64,000 nt of DNA from CAWJKP01 sp963843465. Lineage in GTDB: Bacteria; Planctomycetota; Planctomycetia; Pirellulales; Thermoguttaceae. The notes under the pieces are model-generated. The model had not been told where the DNA came from, made no database searches, and worked only from the letters and a program-made list of their open reading frames with translations. Positions within the stretch are counted from its first letter, which is position 1; every line of letters starts with the position of its first letter. The stretch spans positions 1,612,001-1,676,000 of the forward strand of contig CAWJKP010000002.1 in assembly GCA_963843465.1 (NCBI GenBank), written 5' to 3'. Made by a program: the position numbers and the translations under genes. Shown piece by piece: positions 10,210-19,997 of the stretch.

Positions 10210-11538
10210 TCATCCGCGAGTTCCTGCAGAATCGGCCTTGGCTTCGCCCTTTTCGAGCATTTTTCCGCAGGCGCTCTCCCGTGGGAAATCGAGGATCCCC
10301 ACGAGGAATGAGGTGAAGATCACCTCGATGCCCAGCGTGGCCAGCGTGCCCGCGAAGATCCATCGCGCCGGAGAGGCCACCTGGCTCGTCGAAAGCCAGG
10401 CGATGAGCACGGGCAGGCCCACGCCCAGGGCCGAAGCGATGAGAAAACCTCCCAGGAGAAGCCCGCGTTCCACGGAGAACAGCGACAAGGCTTTGGGGAC
10501 ACGGGGATCTTCGAACACCGGATCGATCTGATGGGTGTAGAGCTTTGCGAGAAAGCCGAAGACCAGCACGTGCGATCCGGCGATCGACAGCAGCGAGGCC
10601 GTATACATGAAGTTCGGCCCGAAGACGTCGTCGTAGACTCCGTAGCCCGCCAGCACGGCCGCAGGGATGGCCGCCAAACCCAGAAGCGTAAAGAACAGGC
10701 CGGGCAACATGAAGAGAAACAAGGGGCTGCACATGAGCATGAAGCGGAGGTGACGCCAGCCGTCGCGGAAGCTCCGCAGATGGGGACGGCGGCCGCGACC
10801 GTCGGGATACAGCACGATCGGCACTTCGTCGATTCGCAGCCCGACCAGCGAGCTCTTGATCACCATTTCGCTGGCCAGCTCCATCCCCGGCATTTGCAGC
10901 CGCATACTCCGATAGGCTTCCTTGCTGAAACCGCGCATCCCACAGTGCGAATCGCCTACTCCCGTCTTGAAAAGCACGTTCAAGAACCAGCTCAAAAGCG
11001 GATTGCCGATCCACCGATGATGCCAGGGCATGGCGCCGGGCTGGATCCGGCCGGCAAGGCGGTTCCCCATGACCATGCCCGCTCCCCCACGCAGCCGCTC
11101 GAGGAACCGCTGGAGGTCGGTCAGGTCGTAGCTCTCGTCGCAGTCGGCCATGATAATGTAGCGGCCGCGAGCTGCGTCGAAACCCTTCCGCAACGCGTTG
11201 CCGTAGCCGCGCAGCGGCTGAAACACGATTTGGGCGCCGGCTCGCCGAGCCGCCTCGACGCTCCCATCGGTCGAGCCATTATCGACCACGATCACCTCGC
11301 CCTCAACGTCCAGGGCGGCCATGGTCTTGACGGCCTTTTCCACGCAGATGCCTACGGTCCGCTCCTCGTTCAGGCAAGGCATGACGACGGACAATTCCGG
11401 CCGCCGCACGGTCGCGGCGTCCAAGGGCGCGGCGTCTCTTGCGCGCACGATTCCAAATCGTCTCGCAACTCTGCGCGACTGGCACTGCCCGCCAATCTCT
11501 CGCTTGCTGCCGTGCTCATCCTTCCCCCCGGGATTCAT
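10210..11538 (-). CDS. GtrB/DPM-like GT2 with C-terminal membrane segments
   Basis: About 442 residues. The catalytic GT-A domain has LSVVMPCLNEERTV, VIVVDNGSTDGS and the DxD-type IMADCDESYDL, then GMVMGNRL and DSHCGMRGF. These match the family that moves a hexose to a polyprenyl phosphate or acts on membrane acceptors (dolichyl-phosphate mannose synthase, GtrB). Four hydrophobic stretches follow the catalytic domain. I start it at the ATG at 11538; the open frame begins at 11607 and the Shine-Dalgarno signal is weak for both. Its place immediately upstream of the TMTC-like gene suggests it makes a lipid-linked sugar for that protein (inference). Confidence 0.8.
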   Translation of the reverse strand: MNPGGKDEHGSKREIGGQCQSRRVARRFGIVRARDAAPLDAATVRRPELSVVMPCLNEERTVGICVEKAVKTMAALDVEGEVIVVDNGSTDGSVEAARRAGAQIVFQPLRGYGNALRKGFDAARGRYIIMADCDESYDLTDLQRFLERLRGGAGMVMGNRLAGRIQPGAMPWHHRWIGNPLLSWFLNVLFKTGVGDSHCGMRGFSKEAYRSMRLQMPGMELASEMVIKSSLVGLRIDEVPIVLYPDGRGRRPHLRSFRDGWRHLRFMLMCSPLFLFMLPGLFFTLLGLAAIPAAVLAGYGVYDDVFGPNFMYTASLLSIAGSHVLVFGFLAKLYTHQIDPVFEDPRVPKALSLFSVERGLLLGGFLIASALGVGLPVLIAWLSTSQVASPARWIFAGTLATLGIEVIFTSFLVGILDFPRESACGKMLEKGEAKADSAGTRG

Positions 11539-11667
11539 AGCCGAATCGCAGTCTAGCGGCTCAGCATGAGCGACGGATATTGGCGCCGTTAGCTTTGCGC
11601 AAGGCACTGGCAGCCGCGCCGATCGTTACGGGAATGTTGTCGCGTTGTTACCATCGCGCAAGGCGAG

Positions 11668-12714
11668 TCAGGGCCGAGAAGCTCGCTGCGCGTAAAGCGC
11701 AGCGGCAATCACTCCGCGTCGCACGACGGGAAGGGAAAGCAGGATCTCGCGCAGCCTCCAGGATAAGGGCAGTTTCATTCTGGAGAGTTCTGCATGGATA
11801 GCCCGGTTCGCGGCCGCCGCTTCCCGGTCGCCGCGGCACTGGAATCGTGCGGCATGGAAAGCCGCCGTGACGCGAACGATCGTGCGGAACCGGTCGGCGT
11901 CGAAAGCCGGGAATCTCTCGGCCCAGATTTGCGCCAATCGAAGCCGGTCCCGCAGAGCCGCGCCGGTCCGCATGAGCCGCGAGGTGTCGTTCCCGTCGAA
12001 CTCCCGGTAGGAGGCCAGCATCTGCGGGCTCATGACCCCGCCGCCCAGGGCAATGGCCCGGACCCACATCTCCCAATCGGCGCTGTGCGGCAGTTGCTCG
12101 AGGAATCCGCCGTGCTCTTCGTAGAACGAGCGCCGGAGGACTACCGCCGGCGTCCGAAGGGGATTCTCGTAGAAGCAAGGGACCGGGTCCGTGGTCAACT
12201 GCTCCAGCGCTCGGAGCCTCGTGCTGGTGCCAATCCGCTTGCCCTGGGAGTTGATCACATGCGCCCGGACGGCCAGAAGCGCGGCCTGCGGAAAACGCTC
12301 GGCGAGGGCCTCCATTTCCCCATAGAACCCCGGTTCGGCGCGGTCGTCGCCGTGCAAGAGGTGTAGGTAGCGGCCGCGCGAACGGGCAACGCAGGCGTTG
12401 AAGTTGCGAATCGCCCCGACGTTCCGCTCATGGCGGTGAAACTTCACGCGATCGCCCCCGATCCGCCGGACGACCGCTTCCGGGTCATCCTTCGTCGAGC
12501 AGTCGTCGACGACCTCGATCTGCATTCGCCGCGGGCCCGGGTCCTGGTCGAGAACGCATTGCAGCGTTTCCGCCAATAAGTCCGCGCAGTCGTGCGCGGG
12601 AATCATCACGGACCATAGCGGCCGGTGCACCGCCTCGGCGACCGGCGCGATCGGCGGCCCGATCGTTGGAGCATCGCCCGCCGGCACCATGGATTGTTTT
12701 GTCGTATCACTCAC
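11668..12714 (-). CDS. GT2 family glycosyltransferase
   Basis: A 348-residue inverting GT-A glycosyltransferase: WSVMIPAHDCADLL (nucleotide-binding strand), IEVVDDCSTKDDPEA, then HLLHGDDRAEPGF carrying the DD metal/nucleotide motif, and HSADWEMWVRAIALGG, matching the family's acceptor-side ED/W motif region. It has no membrane anchor apart from a weakly hydrophobic tail. It lies 9 bp downstream of the flavoprotein gene and is probably co-transcribed with it. Donor and acceptor cannot be told from sequence. Confidence 0.82.
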   Translation of the reverse strand: MSDTTKQSMVPAGDAPTIGPPIAPVAEAVHRPLWSVMIPAHDCADLLAETLQCVLDQDPGPRRMQIEVVDDCSTKDDPEAVVRRIGGDRVKFHRHERNVGAIRNFNACVARSRGRYLHLLHGDDRAEPGFYGEMEALAERFPQAALLAVRAHVINSQGKRIGTSTRLRALEQLTTDPVPCFYENPLRTPAVVLRRSFYEEHGGFLEQLPHSADWEMWVRAIALGGGVMSPQMLASYREFDGNDTSRLMRTGAALRDRLRLAQIWAERFPAFDADRFRTIVRVTAAFHAARFQCRGDREAAAANRAIHAELSRMKLPLSWRLREILLSLPVVRRGVIAAALYAQRASRP

Positions 12715-12723
12715 GCTTGAGGA

Positions 12724-14040
12724 TCACCGCCACGTGCGAAGTGCAGCCCCGGCGTAGAATCCGTCGCGGATCGAGTCCGCGATGCCCTGAAACTCCCACC
12801 GTGCGTAGCGTCCCACCATGAAGATACCCATCTGCTCGAGTGTCGCCAGCGACCGCTGCTTCCAGTTGGAATCGGGCCGAGCCCAGGTGTATGCAACGTC
12901 GATCCACGTCGGATCGACGACCTCCGCATCGGCGAGAAATCCCCAATCCTGAAGCTCGGTAACGGTCTCGCGGTAGCAGGCGTCCATTTCAGGCTGGGAG
13001 GGCTTGTTGGCGCCGACGAAGGCTCTCTCGACATAAATGCCGACCCGGTCCTGGTTCTCCCACGATGATCGCGGAAGAAACGTCGGCGCAACGTTGCTGT
13101 AGAAGCCCACCCGATGGAATCCCGAGCGGGTCTTGGGATGATATAGCCAATGGTCCTTGGGACATGCCGGGCCTTTTCGGCCGCCGACGTTCAGCACCAA
13201 CACGCTCGTATACGGGGCCCGGGCCGCCTCATCTTTCCGGCCGACCATCTCCAAGGTCTTGTTCAAGGGCAGAGTGCAAAGCAGGCAATCGTACTGTGCA
13301 GCGGTGCCGTCAGCAAACTGCACGACGCGGGCAGTCGAGTCGATGGAGACAATGCGTTTCCCGTAGTGGATCGTCGAGCGCGAGGCCATCAGGCGAACCA
13401 AGGCGTCCAGTCCGTCGAGCGGGTAGCGGAAAGTGACGTTGTAGCCGGCCGGCGGCGCCTCGCCCATCGCTCCCTGGATCACTCTGGCCAGATCGACGGG
13501 CGATTTGTACCCGTCCTGCGGCGCGATCTCCTTGTACAGACCGGCCGTGTAGAGGGCATGGAAGGGAAGAAAGAACTTCTCGCCCAGCGTCCTTCCGAAG
13601 CATCCGACGAGCCACTCCTCCATGGTTCGTACCGCACTGCGCGGGCCGGCGACCATTTCTTGGAGGATCTTGGAGACCGTTTCGCTGTCCAGGCAACGGA
13701 GGTGGTTCTGGATGGGATACGGGGCATAGAGCTTCTCGTCGGCGAACCAGACTCCGGAAATTCGCTTATACTGTCCGTGCGGAACGGTCGATTCCAGGAA
13801 CTTGAGCACGGTCGGATCGCCGCCGAAGATCCAGTGGCCACCGCCGATCTCGAAGCGGTAGGCCTCGCCGTCTTGCGGGGACCGTGCCAGCCGGCTCGAT
13901 TCGCCCGGCCGCACATAGTATGACGAGCAAATGCCGCCGGGCTCGTTCAGAGCCTCAAAGACCGGCAGGCCGGAAACCATGCTGGCGGCCAGCCCGGTGA
14001 CGCCGCCGCCGAGAATCATCGCGCGCACCGGATCAGGCAT
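12724..14040 (-). CDS. UDP-galactopyranose-mutase-like / amine-oxidase-fold flavoprotein
   Basis: About 438 residues. The N-terminal dinucleotide-binding motif is MILGGGVTGLAA, followed by an acidic strand end (FEALNEPGGICSSYY) and RFEIGGGHWIFGG. The C-terminus has VGRYARWEFQGIADSIRDGF, which would complete the FAD site. This is the layout of the UGM/protoporphyrinogen-oxidase-like flavoproteins often found in glycan clusters. Classical UGM flavin-loop residues are not obvious, so the exact reaction is open. The ATG at 14040 overlaps the stop of the GlfT2-like gene by 8 bp, so the two should be translationally coupled. That neighbour is the main reason to consider galactofuranose formation. 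Confidence 0.72.
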   Translation of the reverse strand: MPDPVRAMILGGGVTGLAASMVSGLPVFEALNEPGGICSSYYVRPGESSRLARSPQDGEAYRFEIGGGHWIFGGDPTVLKFLESTVPHGQYKRISGVWFADEKLYAPYPIQNHLRCLDSETVSKILQEMVAGPRSAVRTMEEWLVGCFGRTLGEKFFLPFHALYTAGLYKEIAPQDGYKSPVDLARVIQGAMGEAPPAGYNVTFRYPLDGLDALVRLMASRSTIHYGKRIVSIDSTARVVQFADGTAAQYDCLLCTLPLNKTLEMVGRKDEAARAPYTSVLVLNVGGRKGPACPKDHWLYHPKTRSGFHRVGFYSNVAPTFLPRSSWENQDRVGIYVERAFVGANKPSQPEMDACYRETVTELQDWGFLADAEVVDPTWIDVAYTWARPDSNWKQRSLATLEQMGIFMVGRYARWEFQGIADSIRDGFYAGAALRTWR

Positions 14041-15958
14041 TCGCAGCCCCCTCCGTTGCTCGACGGCGTACTTGCGTCTGCTCTTGCTCACACTCTTTCA
14101 ACGCCACGTGCGGATCCACCGATTCCTGCTTGAGACGGTCTTGCCAGAAGCCCGCGGTCGCGTAGTAGTGCCATCCTCTCAGGTATTTCTTTCTGGCCGG
14201 CCGCCAGAACGCCAGCAGAAGCAGAAGCGTCGCCAGCGATCGACCCAGGGACGCCGCGCACTCCCACAGGCAGCGTCCGACCTCGATGCCCGTTCCACGC
14301 TGCACGTCGTACACGACTGCGGTACGGTGTCCGAGGATCGAACCCACGGGCGGGCAGATCGGCACGACGGCCTTCGACTTGAGGAGAAACGCAGGCCAAA
14401 GATGTCCGCATACCGCCGCAATTCCCAGGACCTTCTGGAGGAGCCCCTCTTCGCCATGGCTATCGACGCCGGCCAGAGCGCTCGTTTCGCTCTCGGAAAG
14501 CACAACGGGGCCTGCGGGATAGGTGTTCCCGGAAAGCTGCTTGAGACGCTCTTTCATGTCCATGCGGAAGACATGATCCGGTCCTCGAAGGAAGTCCCTC
14601 ACCGCCGCATGGATCAAACCGACATTCTTGTATCGGTACTCGGCGGCCCCGCGGACCATGCACCCGCACAACCTGGCAAACCCAACCAGGTAACCGACCC
14701 AGGATGTTTCCTCGGCCCGCATTGCCTGAAATATCAGCCGGTTGCGCGGGTAAAAATAGAAGTCCGCGAGCTGGGCGTCCTTGCGGTCGAACGACTCGTG
14801 CCATACGCCGATCCCGTTGAGCGTCAAGAGCGGCGCCTTGGAGGAGAGCCGGCAGCCGAACTCCGCATCGTCGTACTTGAGGAAAAAGGGAAGAGGCAGT
14901 CCGGCGGATCGAAGCAGGCCCGTCGAGGTCGCAAAGAACCACCACCCGCCATAGTCGACGGCCAGTTGGCGCTCATTCTCCAGCAGCGATTCGACCCGAT
15001 CCAGGTGGAGATCTCTTCGCAGCGGTACGTGTTCGCCGCGGCGCACCAGGCCGCCGCACTCGTACTCGATGCAGCTCTCTTCCAACCGCAACATGGCGCC
15101 CGCGATTGATACGTCGGGCTTTCGCAGCAAACGAAGAAACAGGTAAAGGTTCTCGAGGACCGCCGGGTCGATCAGAATATCATCGTCGCAGATGATGAAG
15201 TGCGTAAAGCGGTCCCCTTGCCGGAGCGTTTCGAGAATGCCCCGGGCACAACCGCCGCTGCCGCCCACATTCTCATTGGGAAGGATGCGGAAAAGCGGTC
15301 CCTGCCTCGCCAGGGTTCCGCCGTTGTCCACCGCGATGAATTCAAAGGCGTCGCGCAAATCGGCGCGACTCTGCAGGAAGGAGTGAATCATCTGCTCATT
15401 GCGGCGAAACTCCGCCTCCCGCCTGAACACGGTGGTCGAGTATTGGATGCGAACCGTCGAGGCCTCGCCTTCCATCGTGTCGGTATAATAACCGCCACCT
15501 GCGAAGCACACCTCGTCTTCCAAGGCATCAATGCGCAACGACAGAATGTCGCCGAACCGGGCCGGCTCGATCTGCTTCGCCACCACGGACGACTGTGTAC
15601 CGTCACCCGTTCCCGCCACATCCGCCTCATAAACAATCTCGCGCTCATCACTGCCGACGCGGTGCGACAGTATCGTAAGATGAACGCGCCCGCACAGGCG
15701 CAAATGAAGGCTAATGGTCTTGGCGATGGTAAGATCGGCGATCTTTCGGGAAGGAAGAACGTTAAAGAACGTATCGGACGACAAATGGCCTCCTCGCTCC
15801 ATGACGATTCGCTTCTCGGAAGGCACGTACCGCGCGTCGGGGGAAACGTGATAGTAGAGCGAGAACGCGTCAAGGTTGCCGGCGCCGGGAAAGGCGAGAA
15901 TTCTGATCGGTTCCGACCCAGGCGACTCTCGATTGCCGTGGCTGTCTGCGACAGTCAT
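14033..15958 (-). CDS. GlfT2-like galactofuranosyltransferase candidate (GT2)
   Basis: A 641-residue protein with the architecture of mycobacterial GlfT2: an N-terminal beta-rich domain (about 1-180), a GT-A domain with FIAVDNGGTLARQ, NENVGGSGGCARG and the triple-Asp metal site HFIICDDDILIDP, then VDYGGWWFFATSTGL, FLKYDDAEFGCRL and NGIGVWHESFDRKD, and a helical C-terminal region with a hydrophobic stretch. The WWFF and VWHESF blocks are typical of GlfT2 relatives (family knowledge). It would add Galf or a similar residue to a lipid-linked glycan at the inner membrane. Start ATG at 15958, overlapping the probable upstream stop as ATGA. Confidence 0.78.
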   Translation of the reverse strand: MTVADSHGNRESPGSEPIRILAFPGAGNLDAFSLYYHVSPDARYVPSEKRIVMERGGHLSSDTFFNVLPSRKIADLTIAKTISLHLRLCGRVHLTILSHRVGSDEREIVYEADVAGTGDGTQSSVVAKQIEPARFGDILSLRIDALEDEVCFAGGGYYTDTMEGEASTVRIQYSTTVFRREAEFRRNEQMIHSFLQSRADLRDAFEFIAVDNGGTLARQGPLFRILPNENVGGSGGCARGILETLRQGDRFTHFIICDDDILIDPAVLENLYLFLRLLRKPDVSIAGAMLRLEESCIEYECGGLVRRGEHVPLRRDLHLDRVESLLENERQLAVDYGGWWFFATSTGLLRSAGLPLPFFLKYDDAEFGCRLSSKAPLLTLNGIGVWHESFDRKDAQLADFYFYPRNRLIFQAMRAEETSWVGYLVGFARLCGCMVRGAAEYRYKNVGLIHAAVRDFLRGPDHVFRMDMKERLKQLSGNTYPAGPVVLSESETSALAGVDSHGEEGLLQKVLGIAAVCGHLWPAFLLKSKAVVPICPPVGSILGHRTAVVYDVQRGTGIEVGRCLWECAASLGRSLATLLLLLAFWRPARKKYLRGWHYYATAGFWQDRLKQESVDPHVALKECEQEQTQVRRRATEGAANA

Positions 15959-17009
15959 GGGGCATAACTCCCTGCGAAACTCTTAGGCCGAATCAGGTGC
16001 TTTTCCGCCCTGACGAACGAGACACTGCGGCAGACCCGGTAGAGGCGGTCTTCTGCGTAGTTCCACGCGCGGCTGCGAACCATCGGCGTGCGAATCGAAA
16101 TGCCACATCTCTCGCCCGAACGGCCGACCAGGCGAGGAAGGAGACAGGGGATGCCAGAAAGGCCTTGACTACATAAACGACCGCCGTGTGCCAATGCCCG
16201 TGGTCGATGGCCGTCAAAACCCAGTCACGATACACGGCCGACCAGGTGCGTTCGCGCTGAGTCGCGTGTTGAAACTCGGACAGGATGTGGTCGCTCTCAC
16301 CCCTGCGATTCAAAGTCTCTGCGATGCAGGCTTTGGCCCGCGCGTGCTGCAGATCGACCCGCGTGTAACATATGCTGTTGATGTGGTAACGATACTGCAA
16401 GATCACCTGCGGGAGATTGGCCAATCGTCCCTTTTCCGCAAGCCGCAGCCAGAGATCCAGGTCTTCGACATATTCATATTCTTGCCGGTAGCCGCCCACC
16501 GCGCACACCGCGTCACGGCGCATCATGGCCGCGGGATGGCAGATGAAATCGCCGCGGCCGCGTAGCATGCCGTGTTCAAGTTGGTCATGCTCCAGCGGCA
16601 GACGCTTCAGGCCGAGCGGCAGGCCGTGCGTGTCGATCATTTCCACCTGCCCGCCGAGCACCACGAGGTCGTGGCGATTTCGCAGAAACTCGACCTGATC
16701 CAACAGGCGATGGGGCAGCGCCACGTCATCCGCGTCCATCCGCGCCACCAAGTCCGCCCGGGCGTCAGCGATGCCTTCGTTCAAGACCTGGACAAGGCCA
16801 CGATGCCGCCGGCAGGAGACGCGAATCCGTGGGTCGTATCGCGCGTATCTCCGGATGATCTCCAGCGATCCGTCCGTCGAACCATCGTCGAAAACGAGCA
16901 TCTCGAAGTCGGTAAAGACCTGCTCCAGCATACTTTGGATTGCCAATCCGACGTAGCGGCGGGCGTTGTACACGGGCATAACGATGCTGATGGCCGGTCG
17001 GTCTATCAT
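15955..17009 (-). CDS. GT2 family glycosyltransferase (probable frame break near 16070)
   Basis: A GT-A glycosyltransferase: ISIVMPVYNARRYV, MLVFDDGSTDGSLEII, VARMDADDVALPHRL (DxDD metal site) and EYVEDLDLWLRLAEKG (catalytic-base region). Read straight, the frame stops at 15993 with a low-complexity Ala/Ser/Thr tail. A different frame from about 16070 reads AWNYAEDRLYRVCRSVSFVR and ends at TGA 15957-15955, overlapping the next gene's ATG as ATGA. That coupling and the more natural tail make me extend the gene across a small indel. The first 310 residues are secure; the tail is inferred. Donor and acceptor unknown. Confidence 0.75.
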
Positions 17010-17048
17010 GTCACTGTGCGAGCTGTCGCATCTTCGGGACGAAGGCGG

Positions 17049-18280
17049 TCAACCTGCCGCCGGCAGCGAGATCAGAATGCGTCGATAGAACGCCTCTGCC
17101 CTGTCGACCATGGTCTCGACTGAGAACTTCGCCTCGTAACGCCTTCTCCCCTCTTGGCCCATCTTCTTTCTGAGCAAGTCGTCGTCAGCCAGCCTCTGCA
17201 GGGCTTGCGCAGAGAATCGACATCACCCGGCTTCGCCAAATAGCCGCTAACACCGTCTTCTATGACCTCAGGCATCCCGCCCGCATCGCACCCCACGACG
17301 GGTTTCCCAAACATCATGGCTTCCAGGAACACCAGTCCAAAAGATTCAAACCGCGACGGCGCAACAAAGATGTCGCAGTCGGCGTAGAACGGATACAGCG
17401 ACGACTCGGACACCCTGCCGGCGAACGCGACCTTGATGTTCTCCGGCAGCCTGTCCTGCCGCTCGATGAACCGCTCCATGCAGCCGCCACCCGAGGGCGC
17501 AGGTACTCCCGGGTCGCCCACGATGATGTATTCGATTGGCCTCTTTCTCGGCACAACCTTGGGTATGGCATCCAAGAGAACGTCTATCCCTTTGCGGTGC
17601 TCCAACCTTCCCACGAACAGGATGCGAAGCGTTCCCTCGCCACCGCGGGCGATATACTGCGCACTGTGGTCCGGCAAACCGAGTGGTATGACTTCCACTC
17701 TCTGCGGCGGCAACGCCAGAGAGTAGACGCGCTCGTACTCTTCTACGACGGCTCGGCTACTGGCGTGAAAAAAACGGGTCCGGCGAAGTGATTCTGCTTC
17801 CAACTCGGTGACCCACCGGTGCACCGGCCGCTGAAAAGCTTCCGGCGTTGCCGTGGCCATAATGCCAAGGGACGTGTGCAAACTTAAGACCGTCGGCAGG
17901 CTCCGATCCATTAAACAATACATTCCCTCCAGGTCCCATATCGGCACCTCAATGACATCGACGGATCGAGGGCGCCGAATCTTGAGCACTTCGCAGTAGC
18001 CTGCCAGGGCGTTGTCGAGAAGACCGCGGAGATCCCAATCCAGCAAAGGCCGACGGTCGCGGAGCCGAAAATAGTCCCGCCATGCCCCGGAAGGAACGGG
18101 CGTGACGCGATGTATCCAGAGCCCATCCTCCAGATCCACGCTGGCCTCATGGTCAGCGCGCGTGATGACGTGAACCTCATGCCCTCGCCGGCTGAGTCCC
18201 AAACCAAGATCATGAACGAATCGGCCGATGCCGCCGCTGTGGGTCGGCGGGATCGTTGCCGAGAGAAAGCAGAGCGTCAT
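17049..18280 (-). CDS. GT4-type glycosyltransferase (frame broken at about 17210)
   Basis: A retaining GT-B enzyme of about 410 residues: MTLCFLSATIPPTHSGGIGR (glycine-rich acceptor loop), ILFVGRLEHRKGIDVLLDAI (start of the donor domain) and FESFGLVFLEAMMFGKP (E-x7-E). Read straight, the frame ends with an Arg/Ser-rich tail at 17072. Restoring one base near 17210 gives QALQRLADDDLLRKKMGQEG then RRRYEAKFSVETMVDRAEAF, the usual final helices of a GT4, ending at 17049. The ATG at 18280 fits the family start. An in-frame extension to 18559 adds 93 residues of no recognisable domain directly after the previous gene's probable stop, so 18281-18559 remains uncertain. Confidence 0.78.
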
Positions 18281-18559
18281 CCCTTGCTTCGCTGACTCGC
18301 TTGGCGAACGATCGCAACGGCCACTTTCGCCATGGGCCTCGCCGGTGGCACTGGCATGTACACCTTGCCACGCCGCACGTTTTCCATCTGCCGAGCCGGC
18401 ACCATGCGTAAATCGCCCCATGAGCGCGCGGGCGGCGTTCCACGCACACCTGGCGCATTCCTTGGGCCGATTACCAGCATGCCGAGATACTACTTGCCTG
18501 ACGAGGGCTTCAACGCCTTGCCGGGCTGATTGCTGCTCGGGAATCGTTCCGGGGTCCAT

Positions 18560-19997
18560 TTACAAGATCCTGGCACCTGATTCCGATTGACGGAATCGCG
18601 CGACGACATCGTCGGCGGGCCTCATGCTCGCGATCACGCCCCACTTGCCGACGCGCGACTGGCCTCCCCCGGCGCACCTTGGCCGCAATCATCAAATCCG
18701 CCAGGCGCCGCGCAGAGTTCTCCCAAGTAAACTTGCTTGCATGGACCGCGGCGGCCGCAAGGCAGGATTCCCGAACCGCGGGCGGTTCCACAAGAACCCG
18801 ATGCATGGCGTCGGCGATGCTCTCGGGCTTGTAGGGATCGCAGTATACGGCGTGCTGGCCCGCAACCTCCGGCAGGGCACTCAGATTGGAAGTTATCACG
18901 CGGGTGCGGGCAGACATTGCCTCGAGGATCGGCAGGCCGAACCCCTCGAAGAGCGACGGAAAGACCAACGCCTGCGACCTCTGCACGAGCACAGGCAAGA
19001 GTCTGCCCGGTACGTATCCCGGCAAGTGGACTTTCACCTGGCGTCGCACTCGGCGAAGAATCTCATGATTCCAAGCAGTTGTTTTCCGATCCCCGATAAT
19101 GAGAAGATCGAACGGCCGGCTTGGACGATCCTGAGCGAGGATCTCGCTGGCACGCAGGATATTGGCGATGTTCTTCCGATATTCGATGCTGCCCACGAAG
19201 ACGAAATAGGCCCGGCCCGGCTCGACGCCGACGGAATGGAGGAGCGATTTCGCCTCTTCATCGCCTGCACGGGAAGCGAACCGGCCGCAATCGTGCCCAA
19301 GCGGCACCACGGCGCACTTCTGCCACAGGTCTTCTCCGAAGAACGTGCGAATGTCCGCACGAGTGTGCTCCGAGTCGCAAGGGAGCAGTCCCGACATCAT
19401 ACCCATTCGTCGAATTGCGCCGGCAAACAACTGCGCAGGCGGAGAGACCAATTTGCCCAGGCGCATGGGGATGGCGTCGTGCAGGATGGTCGTCAAGAGA
19501 CACCGGTCGCTGACCAGGTCGAAAGAAGAAATCGGGTGGCAAGGATGGACGATCAAAAGAAAATCCAGATCGTCCAACCCCAGGATAGGGCTCCCGTTGT
19601 CCGTTGCCGGATTAAGACAGCTCGCGCCAAGGCAGGTGCTTGCTCGCGTTCCATGAAACACATGCCGGAGCTGTTTCACCACGTATTGATAAGCGTCACT
19701 AGCGGCGGGGGCCGCGAATTGTGGCAAACATTGCCAGACCACATCCTTCAGCTCCAGGAAGCGAGACCGCCTTTGTTCGAGGGGATGCCGAGCGAGCCAT
19801 GGCTGAAGGCCCTCGCAGATGAAACGTGGTCGTATTTCATCGCGGATGATATGGGTGGTTATGCAGTAGGACTCGAAAACGTCAAGCGAGGCAAACTGTT
19901 CGGCCAGCGCCCGGGCAACGCGGGCGACACCCCGGGGTGCGAACTCGGTCAGTTCACTCGCCATCATGGCCAGTCGCGGCTTCGCGGGACTGGTCAT
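18560..19997 (-). CDS. GT4-type glycosyltransferase (frame broken in a C-run at 18666-18670)
   Basis: The protein begins MTSPAKPRLAMMASELTEF at 19997, overlapping the previous stop as ATGA; the longer open frame upstream is a shadow. The donor domain shows YFVFVGSIEYRKNIANIL and FEGFGLPILEAMSARTRVI (E-x7-E), then LPEVAGQHAVYCDPYKPESI. Read straight, the frame runs on to 18510 as Arg-rich sequence. Shifting in the G/C run at 18666-18670 gives a natural tail (VGKWGVIASMRPADDVVARF) ending TAA at 18560. It would transfer a sugar to the growing lipid-linked glycan at the inner membrane. Donor and linkage unknown. Confidence 0.77.

Noticed and set aside
12724..14040. Calling this a definite UDP-galactopyranose mutase
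   Set aside because: The FAD motifs and neighbour fit, but classical UGM substrate residues could not be confirmed by eye, so it is left as UGM-like.
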